A stretch of DNA of 64,000 nt from Prorocentrum cordatum (GCA_963575745.1 CAUYUJ010018477.1:1-64000); one strand, 5' to 3'; positions 1 through 10,877 are shown, numbered from the stretch's first letter. Numbers and translations are program-made. Notes: generated from the sequence alone by a model not told the origin.

Positions 1-83
1 ACCCCCCACGACACGACCCTCAACCGTTCTCAACCCCAAGCGGCCTGAGGCCGAGGCCGCGGCCCTGAGGCCCTCTGCCAACA

Positions 84-1773
84 CTAATCTGACGAGGAGC
101 TGTTGCTGCTGCTGCTGCTGCTGCCGCTGGGGGAGGCTGGTGGCCATGCTGGCGCTGCTGCTGCTGGCGCTGCGCCCGGTGGTGGGCTGAGCCAGTCATC
201 ACGTGTGATCTCTGCTGAAGGCAGGGCTGCTTCAAGCTCGTCGTCTGTCATGAGTGGCAGGTCCTCTGGCTGAACGCCGAGGTGGCTGCCCTCTATTGGG
301 TCCGCTCTGCGCTCGCAGCGCCTCCCAGCAAGGCACCAACCCTTGAGGCGCCGCAGGACAATATCCTTGGTCTCGGCTGTGAAAACCCTTGTTTTTTTTG
401 CATTGTGTTGTTGGCGCGTCACCAGGGTCACTGTGAAAGCGGCAAGTCGCTTGCCATCGCACGCCTGCTCCTGTTCTGGTGATAATAATCCTGAAGGGCC
501 CCCATTCCGACCCTGTTCGCGGGACTCGCTCTTGCCTGGCGCGTGGTTGTGGCTCTGCTGCTGGTGATGGTGGCGCAGGCGCTGGTGGCGGCTCTGGGGC
601 TGCTGGAGATCGTGGCGCGGGTGATGGCGGCGGCTGTGGGGCTGGTGGCGGTGCGGGTGATGGTGGCTGTTCTGGGGCTTGCTGTTCTGGGTCTGGTGCT
701 GCTGGGGATCGTGGCGCGGGCGGTGGCGCTGGTGGCGCGGGTGCTGGAAGGTGCCCTGGGGATGTGGATGCGGCTGGTGGGTGCGGCTCTGGGGATGGTG
801 GCGCGGGCGCTTGTGGATGCGCTGGCGATGGCTGTGCGGCTGCCTGTGTCGGCTGCGGGCTTGGCGGCGGCACAGGGCCTGGCTGCGCGTCTCCCCCACC
901 AGGTGGCCCATCGTCTGGGTGATTGCCATCGCCGAGGCGGTCGTCCTCTGAGCCGCCCACGTCTTGGTCTGAACCATCACACTTGTTCGCATAGCCGCGC
1001 CCTTCGTCGTCGGCCGCCCCATCCATATCATCATCTAAGAGCTTACCCAGGGCATCCTCCAGACTATCCTCCAGAGGCAGAGGTGCTGCTTTGATTTTCT
1101 TGCGCTGTGCCCCTTTAGCTTCAGCTCGGCGGCGCTTCGGTTGTCTGACGCACCCAGTGTCGTCCTCGATCGTCAATGCACCTGGAGCGTCTGTACCTTT
1201 CAACATCTTCGCATAAGCCCCCGAAGTTCCAGTATGATGAACCACAACCGTGTCATCGCCAGCAGCCTTGAGCAAACATCTCAAATAAGCGTTGCACAGG
1301 GTCTTGTGTTTTCTGTTGTGGTACCAGAGCTTGGGCTCTCCACGCTTGTATGGTGGTGGTGGCGCGGTGGTCGGCAGTTGTTGGCCTCTCCAGCCCTGTG
1401 AGCGTAATTCGAGAAGGAGCTCGTACGTCGTGACATCTTTGTCTTTGATGCCCTCTCGTGGTCTGAGGGCTGGAACTGGACCATGAAACACGTCGTAAGA
1501 GCGCAAGATGCTCATGCCATACTGCGTCAGCTTGTGCCCCACTAGTTCCATACCGTGGTGATCGCAAGACTTGCTGGTAATACCTGCTATTTCCAAGAGA
1601 TCCAGGATACCAGAGTCACGCGCAAACGTCGGAGACCCTGGATCTAACACTAACTCTGACTCTGAATCAACCCCGAAAGCACCACGCTGCACAATATCTG
1701 TAACCAAAAGGACACCTGGATACTCGAGCTCACCAGGGAAGTTCTCAGGCCACGGCACGGGTACATACATTAT
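84..1773 (-). CDS. Exon 3 (3' end) of large dinoflagellate transposase-like protein; one-base frame break
   Basis: This is the C-terminal third of a minus-strand gene that continues in exons at 2640-4406 and 4637-6832. It contains a DVTTYELLLELRSQGW / PKLWYHNRKHKTLCNAYL module (roughly residues 1430-1480 of the joined model), a basic patch (QPKRRRAEAKGAQRKKIK), an acidic stretch, a long Pro/Ala-rich linker, and a terminal module starting WGPFRI with ATC-x2-H...C-K-K and RRLKGWCLAG. I have seen this last module often in dinoflagellate predicted proteins; its function is unproven. The frame breaks at eight T on the plus strand (392-399, A8 in sense). Removing one A joins ...QCKK to TRVFTAETK and runs to a TAG at 84-86. 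The acceptor is placed at GACAG|ATAATG (phase 0). The break may be a sequencing error in a homopolymer, real decay, or frameshifting. Confidence 0.7.
392..399 (-). other. A8 homopolymer frame-shift site in exon 3
   Basis: Eight consecutive T on the plus strand (A8 in sense) lie exactly where the conserved C-terminal module changes frame. With seven A, the reading is C-K-K-T-R-V-F-T-A and the rest of the module (VLRRLKGWCLAG) is restored. With eight A the frame runs on for a further 150 residues without resemblance to the family. Confidence 0.7.
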
Positions 1774-2639
1774 CTGTCCTACTGGAGATGCGGAAGGTGA
1801 AAACTGAGGGCAAACATCGACAATTGAAAACTGAGGGCGGACATCGACCAGCGTCAACTCCAAATCGGACTGCACGGCGAAATGCCGCACACCAATACAA
1901 CGCAATCCTTCCTCTCCCTCCTCCCCATCGTCCCCTTACACCGTTTTCCCCAGTCCCCTCTTATTCGTCAAGCTCCATCCACATTATCATCTCCACCCCG
2001 ATCCTTCTGATCTTCCCTCATCCTCGCTCCTCTTATCACTCCTACCTCTTCCTTCCCACCTCCTCCGGCTCCCACCTCCAATCCCCCTCATCCCCATCCG
2101 ATCCGAGCCCCCACCACTGCGAGGTTGAGCACCTCAACCCCTCTCCCTCTCCCCCCCCTCTCCATCCTCCTCCACCTCCCCCCCGCTGGCTCCTGATAAT
2201 CCTCCAGGCTCCACCCCTCCTCCACCGCCTCCTCCGTTCCTTTATCCTGCATGGTTGTAAGAACTCCGATAGGCAAGTTCGCGGAAACCGCTCTGACCTC
2301 TGCCTCTGACCCTGCTCAGCAGGCCCATCGGCCTTGCCTTGCGCCTCGCCCGAAACATGCCCTGGCCGCCTCGGCCCTCGGCATGCTGCCGCCGGCTGCC
2401 GAGCCTCTGCTCTGCCCGCGCCTCGCGCTCACTCCCCTGCCTCGCCATCCCCCCCTTCCCCTCCGACCCTCCCTCCCTCCTTCCATCTCCAGTCCTCTAC
2501 CACTCCCTTTTCCATCCCTGCTGTTTTCCCTAGGACTCCCTCCCCTCCTCGTCCGACCCCTCCCCCCTCCCCTCGTCGTCCCTGGGCCCTGGGCCCTCCT
2601 GGAAGGAGGGGGGCCCTGAGGGTGGTGGGGGGAGGGAAC
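1774..2639 (-). other. Probable intron 2 of the large gene, pyrimidine-rich on the plus strand
   Basis: This interval between the two coding blocks is low in complexity (CCTCC/CCATC-rich on the plus strand) and has no conserved reading frame. In sense orientation it starts GTTCCC after ...AATGCC and ends CTCCAGTAGGACAG. Both proposed ends are phase 0. The donor choice is uncertain; a GC donor a few bases upstream is also possible. Confidence 0.5.
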
Positions 2640-4406
2640 GGCATTTGCCAATCCTTGTGGTCCTGTCGGCTTCAATTCCAGAAATTGGGTCTCCAGATCA
2701 ACCAATCCTTCGAAGTGCCGTCGGTTCAAAAGACACGTGCCCCCCTCGAAGACCTCGGCACCAGCATCCTCGCGCACCCGTTCCCGTTGCACACCGCTGG
2801 TAGAAACTAAAGTAATGGTCGTGTCATTGGTATCCTTCAGGGTCAAAGTAGAATGCTTCGAAATTGCCACGTCGTCGCTGTTCAAATTACTCTGTGGCGG
2901 TAAGATCAGCTGTCGTGACTTTGGGGCCCTGTGCACTACCTTGAAGACTGTGCGCGGGTTCATGCTCCGCGCCTGCAGAAAGGCAGCGGGCCCACCAGCA
3001 GCGTCCTGGTCATCGACCAAGGCGGCGGGGAGGTCACCTGGGGCGCGAAAAGCAGGCGGTATATACTCGGAGTCCGTGAGTGGTAGTAAACTTGGCTGAG
3101 AGACGTCACGCGCCCCCGACATGGCCTCGACCAGCTTCGGGATCTCAGGCTCTGGGTAGGCGATGGAGTAATATGACGACGTGTTCACCGACTTCCTGAA
3201 GTGTTGGAGGGCATGAAGACTGAGGAGTCGCTGGGCGTGGTTGGCACCCATCGGCGCTCTGCTGGCGTCGCCGCTGGCTGCTGGAGGCGGACGAAGGGCT
3301 GGCTGAAGGGCCGCCTTCTTACCATGCTGAGTCCGTGGGTCCAACCTGTAGAGAACCTTGCTGACGGTGGATATTATGCAGGCCCCGCGCTGGCCAACCT
3401 CGTCCATGATAGTAGGGTGGCTCTTGAGATCGAAAGCACCCGCCAGCTTCGGCGCGCTCGTCCGTAAGTGGTCCATGTGATGAAGGATCCTGTTCCAGAG
3501 CTCTGGGTCTAACTTGAGCTGGCGGCGCAGGTCGGGCAGCTTCAAGTGCAAGTTGACGAAGGCCCCCCCCGCGTTGGGGGCTTTGCAAGCGTTGAGCTTG
3601 CTCGCTCTGTGTTTTGACTCAATCGAGCGCTCACGCACTGGTATTGACCGCATCACGCCCGCCACCCATTTCAAGCCAGGAAGTTCATCGAGGTCTGCCT
3701 TCTCGTCTATAAAATCGATGACTTCGGTGCGCAGGCGGGATGCTGGGTGACAAACAAGCTGGACCATTGGCCACGTGTCTTCGCGCTGCTCTGCAGACAA
3801 GTGCTCCCACATTTGCAAGCGCGACTTCACGCATGCCCTTGCGGTGTCGAAGCGAGTTCCGAGAAAGTCCGCGCAGCCCATCCCGCAGAGCTTGTGCGGC
3901 AGGTGTGCCCAGTGGGCGAGCTTCGCCTCGAAGACCTCCATGATCTTCGTCCTCCCTGCTTCCCAGTCGCGCACCGCAAAATTCCGCTCCTCCTGCGCGA
4001 CATGCGCGGTCTTCTGAAGAAGGAGCCCCAAGCACTGCGCCGCCAAGTCCTCCAGCATCCTCTGCCCTCTCCCTGCTGCGAGCTCTGGGGCCCTGTGGCC
4101 CCTGCGAGGGCAGGTGGAATCTTTTACCCCAGCTTCCATGCTGTATTCGTGTCTCCGAGCAAAGTAAGGGCGTCCTGGGTGGAAGCCGTCCTTCTCTGAG
4201 TGGTGCCGCCCGTGGCATTCGCAGCTCTCCAAGTAGTTTTGAAATTCAAAGATGCAGCCGTGCGTGAGATAAAGGATCATCTGGTTGTAGCACCAGAACG
4301 CCTTGCTCCTGATAGCCTCATCAACCAGCGCAAGCTCCTCGTGGGTGGCTGGTCCCGCCATCTCCTCAGCTGCTCTCCTTGGGGCGTTGTCGCCACTTGC
4401 CTCAGG
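2640..4406 (-). CDS. Exon 2 of large dinoflagellate transposase-like protein
   Basis: About 589 codons in one open frame, bounded by low-complexity introns. Visible segments in order are CYNQMILYLTHGCIFEFQNY with a Cys/His cluster (ESCECHGRHH), CPRRGHRAPELAAG, a helical region (QEERNFAVRDWEAGRTKIM, KLAHWAHLPHKLCGMG), LPGLKWVAGVMRSIPVRERS followed by IESKHRASKLNA (around residue 990 of the joined model), then a Leu/Arg-rich region and a less conserved tail. The pattern V-x-E-R-(S/T)-I-E-x-K/Q-H occurs in a large dinoflagellate family. I infer that its Glu could be the third acidic residue of a DDE-type (RNase H-fold) transposase. No experimental function is known to me. Codon use looks coding and there are no internal stops. 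Confidence 0.68.
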
Positions 4407-4636
4407 CTGGTCGCTAACCTTTGGGCGCCAGAAATACAAGCCACCAACGCCGCCCCCCCTCCTCCTCCTCTCCTCCTCCTCCTCCTCCTCCTCCTCCTCC
4501 TCCTCCTCCTCCTCCTCCTCCTCCTCTTCCTCCACCTCCTCCTCCTCCTCCTCCTCCTTTGCTAGTGCCTTGGCCCTGGGAAGGGGGAGGGGGTGAGGGG
4601 CGCGGTGGCGGTGTATATTTCTGATTCCCGTATAAC
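4407..4636 (-). other. Probable intron 1 with (TCC)n microsatellite
   Basis: This links exon 1 to exon 2. In sense it begins GTTATACGG directly after TTTAATCGACAG (codons F-N-R-Q) and ends ...GTTAGCGACCAG before CCTGAGGCAAGT; both are phase 0. An alternative acceptor, CCAAAG, lies 12 bases upstream and is also in frame. The interior is almost entirely a GGA/TCC run (about 4461-4557). Confidence 0.5.
4461..4558. repeat. (TCC)n microsatellite inside intron 1
   Basis: Nearly pure TCC/CTC repeat on the plus strand. Read on the minus strand it gives a run of Glu codons that could be mistaken for the start of a protein. Confidence 0.9.
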
Positions 4637-6832
4637 CTGTCGATTAAAAGATGCCAGATCCCAGAAGCGCGTCAAACCAGTCTCGCAGAATTGCAGCTGC
4701 CGCAGGGAGGGGATGTAGCTGGCGAATCGCCACTCTGCCGGTTTCAAGTTCATCTGCCTGATCGGTCCGTGGAAGACTTGCGCTTCCTCTCCCCGGAAGC
4801 ACCGTTCAAGCACACGGTCGCGTGTCCAAGGGTCCGCCAGCATTCTGATAAGTGGTTTCGCTCTGTCCAAAAACCATTGCTTGTGAGTAAGCGCAGCCAG
4901 GGTGTCTGAGAGAGCATTGTTGCACGTGTGCAACATGCCGCCAACTTGCAACGCGCCGTGGAAAAAACCTTTCTTGTCGGGCTCGTTGTGTAGCAGTTCT
5001 TCGTCGGAGGGGCGGGCGTCTGGTGTCGGGTGGTCGAGGTCAGCTTCGCCGTCGTCGTCGCGTGCTTCCAGGAAAGGTCGTTCCTCCTCCTCAATCTCCG
5101 CCTCCTCTGTCGGGGTCGGGGGCAGGGGCGGCGTGCTGCACGTGGGGGCCTTGCCTTCGACCATTCCGTCGTCGCTCTCCACTTGTAGATCTAGCTCCGC
5201 CGTCTCCACCATGCTGTCTGGGAGGTTCATGATTCCGTCGTCGTCGGTGGCCTCGTGGCTGTCTGGTTGTGGCGCTGGCTCTGCTGCAGGGCGGGCACAT
5301 GCAAGGCCTTCGTCGTCCGTCACCATCAAGCCAAAAGTGGGCGGATCGTCGTCGAGGCCATCTGGGCTTCCCGAAATCATAGCCGTAGCAGTGTCGCCAA
5401 AGTCAGCTTGGCCGTCGTCGCCCCTTAGCTCTAAGTCCACCCAGTGCGGGAAAGCCGAGGCCAAGTCAGCGCGCCGCACTGAGGCAAGCTTTGATTCGAC
5501 GCCAAGGTCGGTAGTCAGGCTCTGGATCATTTGCGAACGTCTTTCTGCTGCGGCCATTGAAGGCGAGGACAATCTAAACTGGTGGACAGCTGCATGGAGT
5601 TTGTCTAGCACGCCCGTGGACTTCGACCCCATGCCAACTGCTGCGAACATGTGGTGCTCGTATAAGCGGCTTAGTTCCTGTGTCAAGCTCCGGTAGTCGC
5701 GCGCCTTGTTCTCCTCGTCGGTGTCTGCCTCGCTGGCGCTGTCCGCGGTCACCTCTCGCAGTGATGGTTTGCACCATTCCAGTTTCCGACTGATATCGTA
5801 GGCCTTGACGACGTCATGGCAGCGATAACATTCCGTTAAAAGCCAGTCAACTCCCAAGAGGGGACTGCTATCCATCAGGCAAAATTCGGCGGACCCCCTC
5901 GGCCGTTCGCTTCTGAACCGTTCCTGGTCAACCTTCAAAATCGCAGCGTCCACAGTAAGCAAGTAGCGGTTGACGGTAGCGGGTGATGGGACTGTCCCTG
6001 GCGTTCGAAGTTGCTGGATGATGGGTCCCGCAATTGATTCGTGAAAGGTAAATCGGATGCTGTCTTCGAGGGTTTTCAACAAGTGTCCGGCGCCTTGCAG
6101 ACGCGAGGAAAGAAATACAGTCTGCAACATGCTGGCTGTTGTCGCTACCTGCTTGGCGTTCAGATTGCCTTGTCCTGGCCCAGATCGCAGAGAGTCCGCG
6201 AGCCCGCCTAGATATCGCAAATATTGCTTCACTGAATTTGCATGATCACTCTTGGAACTCTGTGGCAAAGCGGCGAAGCATTTCTCGAGCGTAGCGCATG
6301 CCGCATCCAATTCCGATGCCTTGAGTTCCCCTGGCGCCTCTGTGAGATCTGGCAGGGGCGGGCACTCGTGAGGAATACCAAAACTGTCCATGAGCTCGCT
6401 GCTGCTCAGCGCCCCTGCCGCACCTGGCCAGAGAACAATATTCTTGAACGAATGTGCAAGGATCAATTGGTCCATGGGGATCTGAGGGCGAAACACCCAC
6501 TGTGAAGGGTTGATCGTGTAGCCTGCTGCTCGCCACTGGTCCTGGATCCCCTGAGCTTCTGGTAGTACACGTAAGAACAAGGTGGAGTCCACTGCTGCAA
6601 ATGGCAACCTGTTATGACCACGTATTGTACCAACCTCATACATTGGAACTGGCTGGCTGAATTCCTGCACGTCGAGGATGGGGCAAGTGGCAAGACCGCG
6701 GTGCTTGAACGACCTCAAGTAGCACCGCGCCTCTGGATTCCCAAGGTCCATGTCCGAGATCATGTGCGCAGGAGTTCCGATGAGCAGCATTGCAATAATA
6801 TATTCGTGGTCGCCTGCATCCCTGCGCGCCAT
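4637..6832 (-). CDS. Exon 1 of large dinoflagellate transposase-like protein
   Basis: 732 codons from an ATG at 6832 (MARRDAGDHEYIIAML) to a GT donor after ...LASFNRQ. The strongest motif is LMDSSPLLGVDWLL near residue 320, preceded by PSPATVNRYLLTVDAAIL. I recall this D-x-SP-x2-G-x-(D/E)-(W/Y) pattern from a widespread dinoflagellate protein family and infer it may hold the first catalytic Asp of a DDE transposase. A long Asp/Glu-rich, low-complexity region follows (about residues 480-640). Near the 3' end is a folded-looking block (TCNNALSDTLAALTHKQW, WRFASYIPSLRQLQF). The frame stays open upstream to 7165 through an (Ala-Phe)n hexamer repeat, so the true start is uncertain. I chose 6832 because it follows an AG-rich possible trans-splice acceptor and excludes the repeat. 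Confidence 0.72.
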
Positions 6833-6902
6833 GGCGCCACTGCAACCTGCGGTGGCATATCGCAATACACTACAAGTGCAACCAACAAAAATCATCAAGT
6901 GA

Positions 6903-7027
6903 AATGCGAATGCGAATGCGAATGCGAATGCGAATGCTAGCAAAATCATCAAGGCAACTGCGAGTGCGAATGCGAATGCCAGCAACATCATCAAGGCAAA
7001 TGCGAATGCGAATGCGAATGCGAATGC
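6903..7027. repeat. GCGAAT hexanucleotide repeat with interruptions
   Basis: Three runs of the hexamer GCGAAT are separated by two diverged ATCATCAAGGCAA segments. On the minus strand it reads as alternating Ala-Phe. It lies just upstream of the chosen start of the large gene. Confidence 0.9.
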
Positions 7028-7194
7028 CGCGTGGACATTTTGGGGTTTTGGTTCCCATCGACCGACCTGCGCCTTCAACCGCATATTGGCTATCTGCGCT
7101 GCACGTGATAAACGCGTCGCGCAGGAAGGTGGCTCGGCGAACCAATCGCCGAACAAGATACACAATAGTCTTCATTCCACTGGTCCTTTGCCAC

Positions 7195-7620
7195 TGCTGC
7201 CAGAGGGGGGGGGTGGGTGGGCCGGGGGCCGGGCGGGGGGGCCAGGGGGGGGGGCGGTCAGAGGTCAGGCTGAGGGCGATCAGAGGCTGTTGGGGCACCG
7301 AGGGCAGGGACGGGTCGGGCCCGGACCAGGACGGGTGCTCGGGGGGGGGGGGGCGGGCCTCGGTGGGACGGGCGGGGGGAAAAAGGAGGGGGCGGAGGGG
7401 AGAGGAGAGGCCAGAGAGAGAGATGCCCCCTGGCCCCCTCCTGGCACCGGACGGTGCAGTAGTAGAAGTAGAAGTCGTAGTCGTAGTCGTCGGTCGGGCC
7501 TGCGGGCCGCGGCCGCCCTGGCCGCGGCCCGCGCAGGGCGGCGGGCGGCGGCGAGGCGGAGCAGGAGGAGGAGGAGGAGGAGGAGGAGGATGAAGAAGGA
7601 GGCCAGGTGTGGGGATCAGG
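7195..7620. other. G-rich, low-complexity intergenic sequence
   Basis: Long G runs (GGGGGG up to ten), GC-rich palindromic words around 7495-7550, and GGA trinucleotides at 7558-7590. No conserved coding frame is recognisable on either strand. Confidence 0.7.
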
Positions 7621-7626
7621 AACAGA

Positions 7627-7691
7627 AAAAGTGGATGGAACGCCGCAGGACCGAAGACTGCCTCAGGTCCTGCGGCGTTCCATCCACTTTT
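7627..7691. repeat. Perfect 26-bp inverted repeat (hairpin) with 13-nt loop
   Basis: The left arm is 7627-7652 and the right arm 7666-7691. The right arm is the exact reverse complement of the left (AAAAGTGGATGGAACGCCGC...GGACC). The loop is 7653-7665. The stem is mixed in sequence, not a simple repeat. It could be a foldback element, or a small-RNA or transcript-end hairpin; there is no coding evidence. Confidence 0.9.
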
Positions 7692-7727
7692 GCGCTGCAA
7701 CCGACGCCGCGGCTCCAACGTCAGTCA

Positions 7728-7800
7728 GACTGAGGAGGAGGAGAAGGAGGAAAAGGAGGACGAGGAAGAGGAGGAGGAGGAGGAGGAGGGGGAACAGCAG
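7728..7800. repeat. (GGA/GAG)n microsatellite
   Basis: Purine-only trinucleotide tract with GGAGGA and GAGGAA variants. Confidence 0.85.
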
Positions 7801-8197
7801 CAGACCAGCCAGAATCATCAAGGGGAGATACGAGTTTGGAGATACAGTCGGTCCGTATCATAAGGATGAGCAAGGGTCTCGGCGTCGGACACCCATTCCG
7901 AAGCTTTTCCAATGAACGCGGCCAAGGATGGACCGCGGACCTGGAGCCTGGAGGCAAGGATGCAACGCGACCTCTGGGAAGGATGCCCATCCTTACTATG
8001 CGGGTTGACTGTGCTTGACCGCTTCAACTTGGGCCTTGCGCCCTGCCCTTGAACTTGTACTTGTGCCCCAGGCAACCTGGGCAACACCGATGATCTATCG
8101 GGCCCAGCGGGGGGGGGGGCTGAGGGAGGAGGGAGGGGAGTGCCCAAGCTCGGGAGCCCACGAGCGACCTGCGCGGCTCTGTCCTCTGTCACAATCA

Positions 8198-8405
8198 AAG
8201 AAGGAGGAAGAGGAGGCGGAAGGAGGAGGAGGAGGAGGGGGCAGGGGGGAGGAGGAGTAGGGTAGGGAGGAGGAGGAGGTGGAGGAGAGACGAGAGAGGA
8301 GGAAGAGGATGGGTGAAGAAGAAAAGGAGGATAAGTGAAGAAGAGAAAGGAGGAGGAGGAGGAGGCGGAGGAGGAGGCGGAGGAGGAGGGCAGACAGGAG
8401 GAACT
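8198..8405. repeat. (GGA)n-rich purine tract
   Basis: Imperfect GGA/GAA/GCGGAG repeat. It generates long spurious Ser/Pro-rich frames on the opposite strand. Confidence 0.85.
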
Positions 8406-9835
8406 GGCAGAGGTTGCACTGCTACTGCTACCCTTCTTCCCGAGTAGGGGGGGATTGGCATAGGGCGCATCGACCTGGAAACGGCGATACATCGCCGATA
8501 GATCGGCGAGAGGCCCCCGATAGCGAGATCGCAGATTCCTGGGCGGGGTGGTGCTATCTGGCCCCTATCGGCGATCAATGGGCGATTGGGGATCGATGCG
8601 TCCCCCACTAAGCCTATCCCCCCCTATTGTTGCCCCCAGCCTCCTTCCTACTTCCTACTTCCTGCCTCAGCCTGCCTCGGAGTGGAGTCTCCCGGGCCCC
8701 GGCCCGGGCCGGGGTCTCGGTCTCGGCCCGGGTTCACGGTTCACGGCGTCACGTCGGGGCCGGGACGGGGCGACGGTCGACGGGGCCCTGAGCCCTGAGC
8801 GGGGGAGGCCCTCTCGCCTGCGCCTGGCCTCGCCTCACCGCCGCCGCGCGCCGCCGCCGCCGCCGCCTGCCGGGCCGGGCCTGCCGCTGCTGCTGCTGCG
8901 GCCCGCCTGCGGGCCGCGGGCGGCCGCCGTGGCCCGCGGCTGGCCTGGGCGCCGCCGCCGCACGCCCCCGGGCCCCTGGGCCGAGCCCGGGCGCGTTTGG
9001 GCCGGGCACGGCGGCGGGCGGCGGCGGGGCGGGGCAGGGCCCACAGGGCCAAGGGTCCAGGGAAGGCCGAGGGCCGAGAGTCTGAACAAATGAGGCCGAG
9101 AGGCTCGAGAGGCTGAACAAATGAGAGGATGATACAAGAGAAATAGAAGGTAGAACAGGAATGGGTATCGTGGGGGCGACAGAGGTTGAATAAGTGAAAT
9201 GAGTTTAATGAAAAGGTGAATTGGAGGCGAGAAACTCCTAAGGCAAAGGGTGCTGGGGGCACGAATGTACATCGTAGGCGAGAGATGGTGAAGGTCAAAG
9301 GAATGGGGCGAAATGGGTGGTATCCAAAAAATTAGTGATGAATGTGAGTTTTATCACGGGGAAGGCTCAGACAACTTCTCAGCAGGCGGGGGGACTTCCG
9401 GGCCTTCTGAGAAGGCCCGCCCCTTCTGACTTCCCCTCGGGGTCGCCGCCGAAAGGGAGGGGGGGCGCGGGTGGAAGGGAGGGGAGGGAGGGCTCAAAAT
9501 GCTGTGAGCTTTCGGCCCGTGCCAACACCGAGAGGCCAGCGCACATACGATTGGGGCGAGCAGCATCGTGGGAACAACTTGGGAAGGAGTCCTGTCCGCA
9601 GTAGTCCTTGCCTTCTGCCTCAGATTCTGCAGGGGTGGGGTTGGATGTCGGGAGGGAGGGGGGTTGGGCGGTTGGGCGCGCGAGGGGCACTGGAGGTATG
9701 GTGGGGGTGGGGGCGGGGGCGAGGACGGGATGGGTATGTGGGCGAGGGGAGAGGGTAGGCTTTCTTGCGTTGACCCGACGTTGATGATCAAAGATCGTCG
9801 CGTCTCAGGGGGTCCCCATCCTCTACCTCCTCCTC
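8406..9835. other. GC-rich intergenic DNA, no gene recognised
   Basis: 8690-9060 is extremely GC-rich (CCGCCG, GGGCC palindromes). 9090-9350 is more balanced and includes two GAGAGGCTGAACAAATGA-like words. 9360-9830 is G-rich. No frame shows recognisable protein motifs. Confidence 0.6.
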
Positions 9836-9837
9836 CT

Positions 9838-9962
9838 TGATTTCTCCTTCTCCTCCTCCTCCTCCTCCTCCTCCATTTCTCCTCCTCCTCCTCCTCCTCC
9901 ATTTCTCCTCCTCCTCCTCCTCCATTTCTCCGCCTCTTCCTCCTCCTCCTCCTGCTCCTCGT
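9838..9962. repeat. (TCC)n microsatellite with CCATTTCTCC punctuation
   Basis: TCC runs are interrupted three times by CATTTCTCC, giving a short higher-order pattern. Confidence 0.88.
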
Positions 9963-10100
9963 CCGGATCCTCCGCCGCAGGCAGGAGTCGGCCATAAGGG
10001 CGGTCCGGGGTGCGCTGGTGCGCCGAGCGCTCCTGGTGCGCCGAGCGCTCCGAGGCAGGAAGCGGAGGAAGCAGAAATGGACCGCAGCGGAGGCGCGGCT

Positions 10101-10208
10101 CAAAGGCGCCTTGCCTCGAGGACTCGACTCTCTGGGGCCCATGGGTTTCAAAGGCGCCTTGCTTCAAAGGCGCCTCGCCTCGAGGACTCGACTCTCTAGG
10201 CCCATGGG
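10101..10208. repeat. Two direct copies of a 43-bp unit, 65 bp apart
   Basis: The word AAAGGCGCCTTGCCTCGAGG plus GACTCGACTCTCTGGGGCCC at 10101 recurs at 10166 with two or three differences. A short extra AAAGGCGCC lies between them. Confidence 0.85.
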
Positions 10209-10346
10209 GGGGCCTCAGCGGGGAGAGGACCTGGGAGGCGCGCTCCGGGAGGCTGTCTCTGGGGGCCAGGCCCAGGCTGGGGGGGACATGCGGCCGATCT
10301 CTCGAAAGCGGCGTCGAAAGCTGAGCTTTGCCCCTCGATGGATTAG

Positions 10347-10507
10347 GTCGGGCATGCCGCCCCCCCCCCCCCCCTACAGGCGGATTTTGGAGGAAGGACA
10401 AACATAGACAAACAAATTCTGAACTAGTAAAGAATACTTGAACAAATTAGTCCCCGGACTATTTTCCTCATCTTTGAATATTCCTCCTGTACAGGGAACT
10501 GCCCGAC
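10347..10507. mobile_element. M2 inverted-repeat element, copy at 10.3 kb
   Basis: It begins GTCGGGCATG and ends ACTGCCCGAC. The ends carry CCTACAGGCGGATTTT and its counterpart AATATTCCTCCTGTACAGG. The core is AT-rich and shares the CCCxGACTATTTTxC word with copies at 18.8 and 53.0 kb. Non-coding; fits a non-autonomous (MITE-like) element of about 160-185 bp. A C-run in the left end is an expansion. Confidence 0.7.
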
Positions 10508-10745
10508 TCTTTGTGGGCACCGGAAACGGCAGGGCCGTTTTTTCACCGTTTCCAAAAAATGTGCCTTGAAAGTGGAAACGGCAAAGAAACTGCGACCGGA
10601 AACGGCAAAAAAACGGCTCCAGGATTGGAACTGGAGCCGGAACCTATCAAAGATCGGCGACGGAACCGGTAAACAAACGGCGTCGGAACCAGCAAAAAAA
10701 ACGGCAAAACGGAACCAGTAACAAAAACGGCTCTGTCGTTTCCAG
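10508..10745. repeat. CGGAAACGGCAAA minisatellite, degenerate
   Basis: About a dozen imperfect copies of a (C/A)CGGAA(A/C)(C/G)GGCAAA word, with an internal inverted pair CGGCTCC...GGAGCCG near 10612-10645. Confidence 0.75.
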
Positions 10746-10877
10746 GGCCCACTAAGGCCCGACTTACCTTAGGAGGCAACTCCTGGGAGGTCAGTGTAAA
10801 AAATGTGAAGGGGCCCATCCTCCACACGCTGGCCCTGGCTGCATCAAAGCAAGAAGGAAAAGAGGCAGCAGCAGAGA

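Noticed and set aside
2316-2640. Extension of exon 2 coding into the Arg/Gly/Glu-rich tail
   Set aside because: After LKPTGPQGLANA the frame becomes low-complexity R/G/E from a CCTCC-rich tract; better explained as intron.
6833-7165. N-terminal extension of the large protein including (Ala-Phe)n
   Set aside because: The segment is a hexanucleotide repeat with LMMLLAFAF-like artefacts. The frame is open only because the hexamer lacks stops; left out of the model though not excluded.
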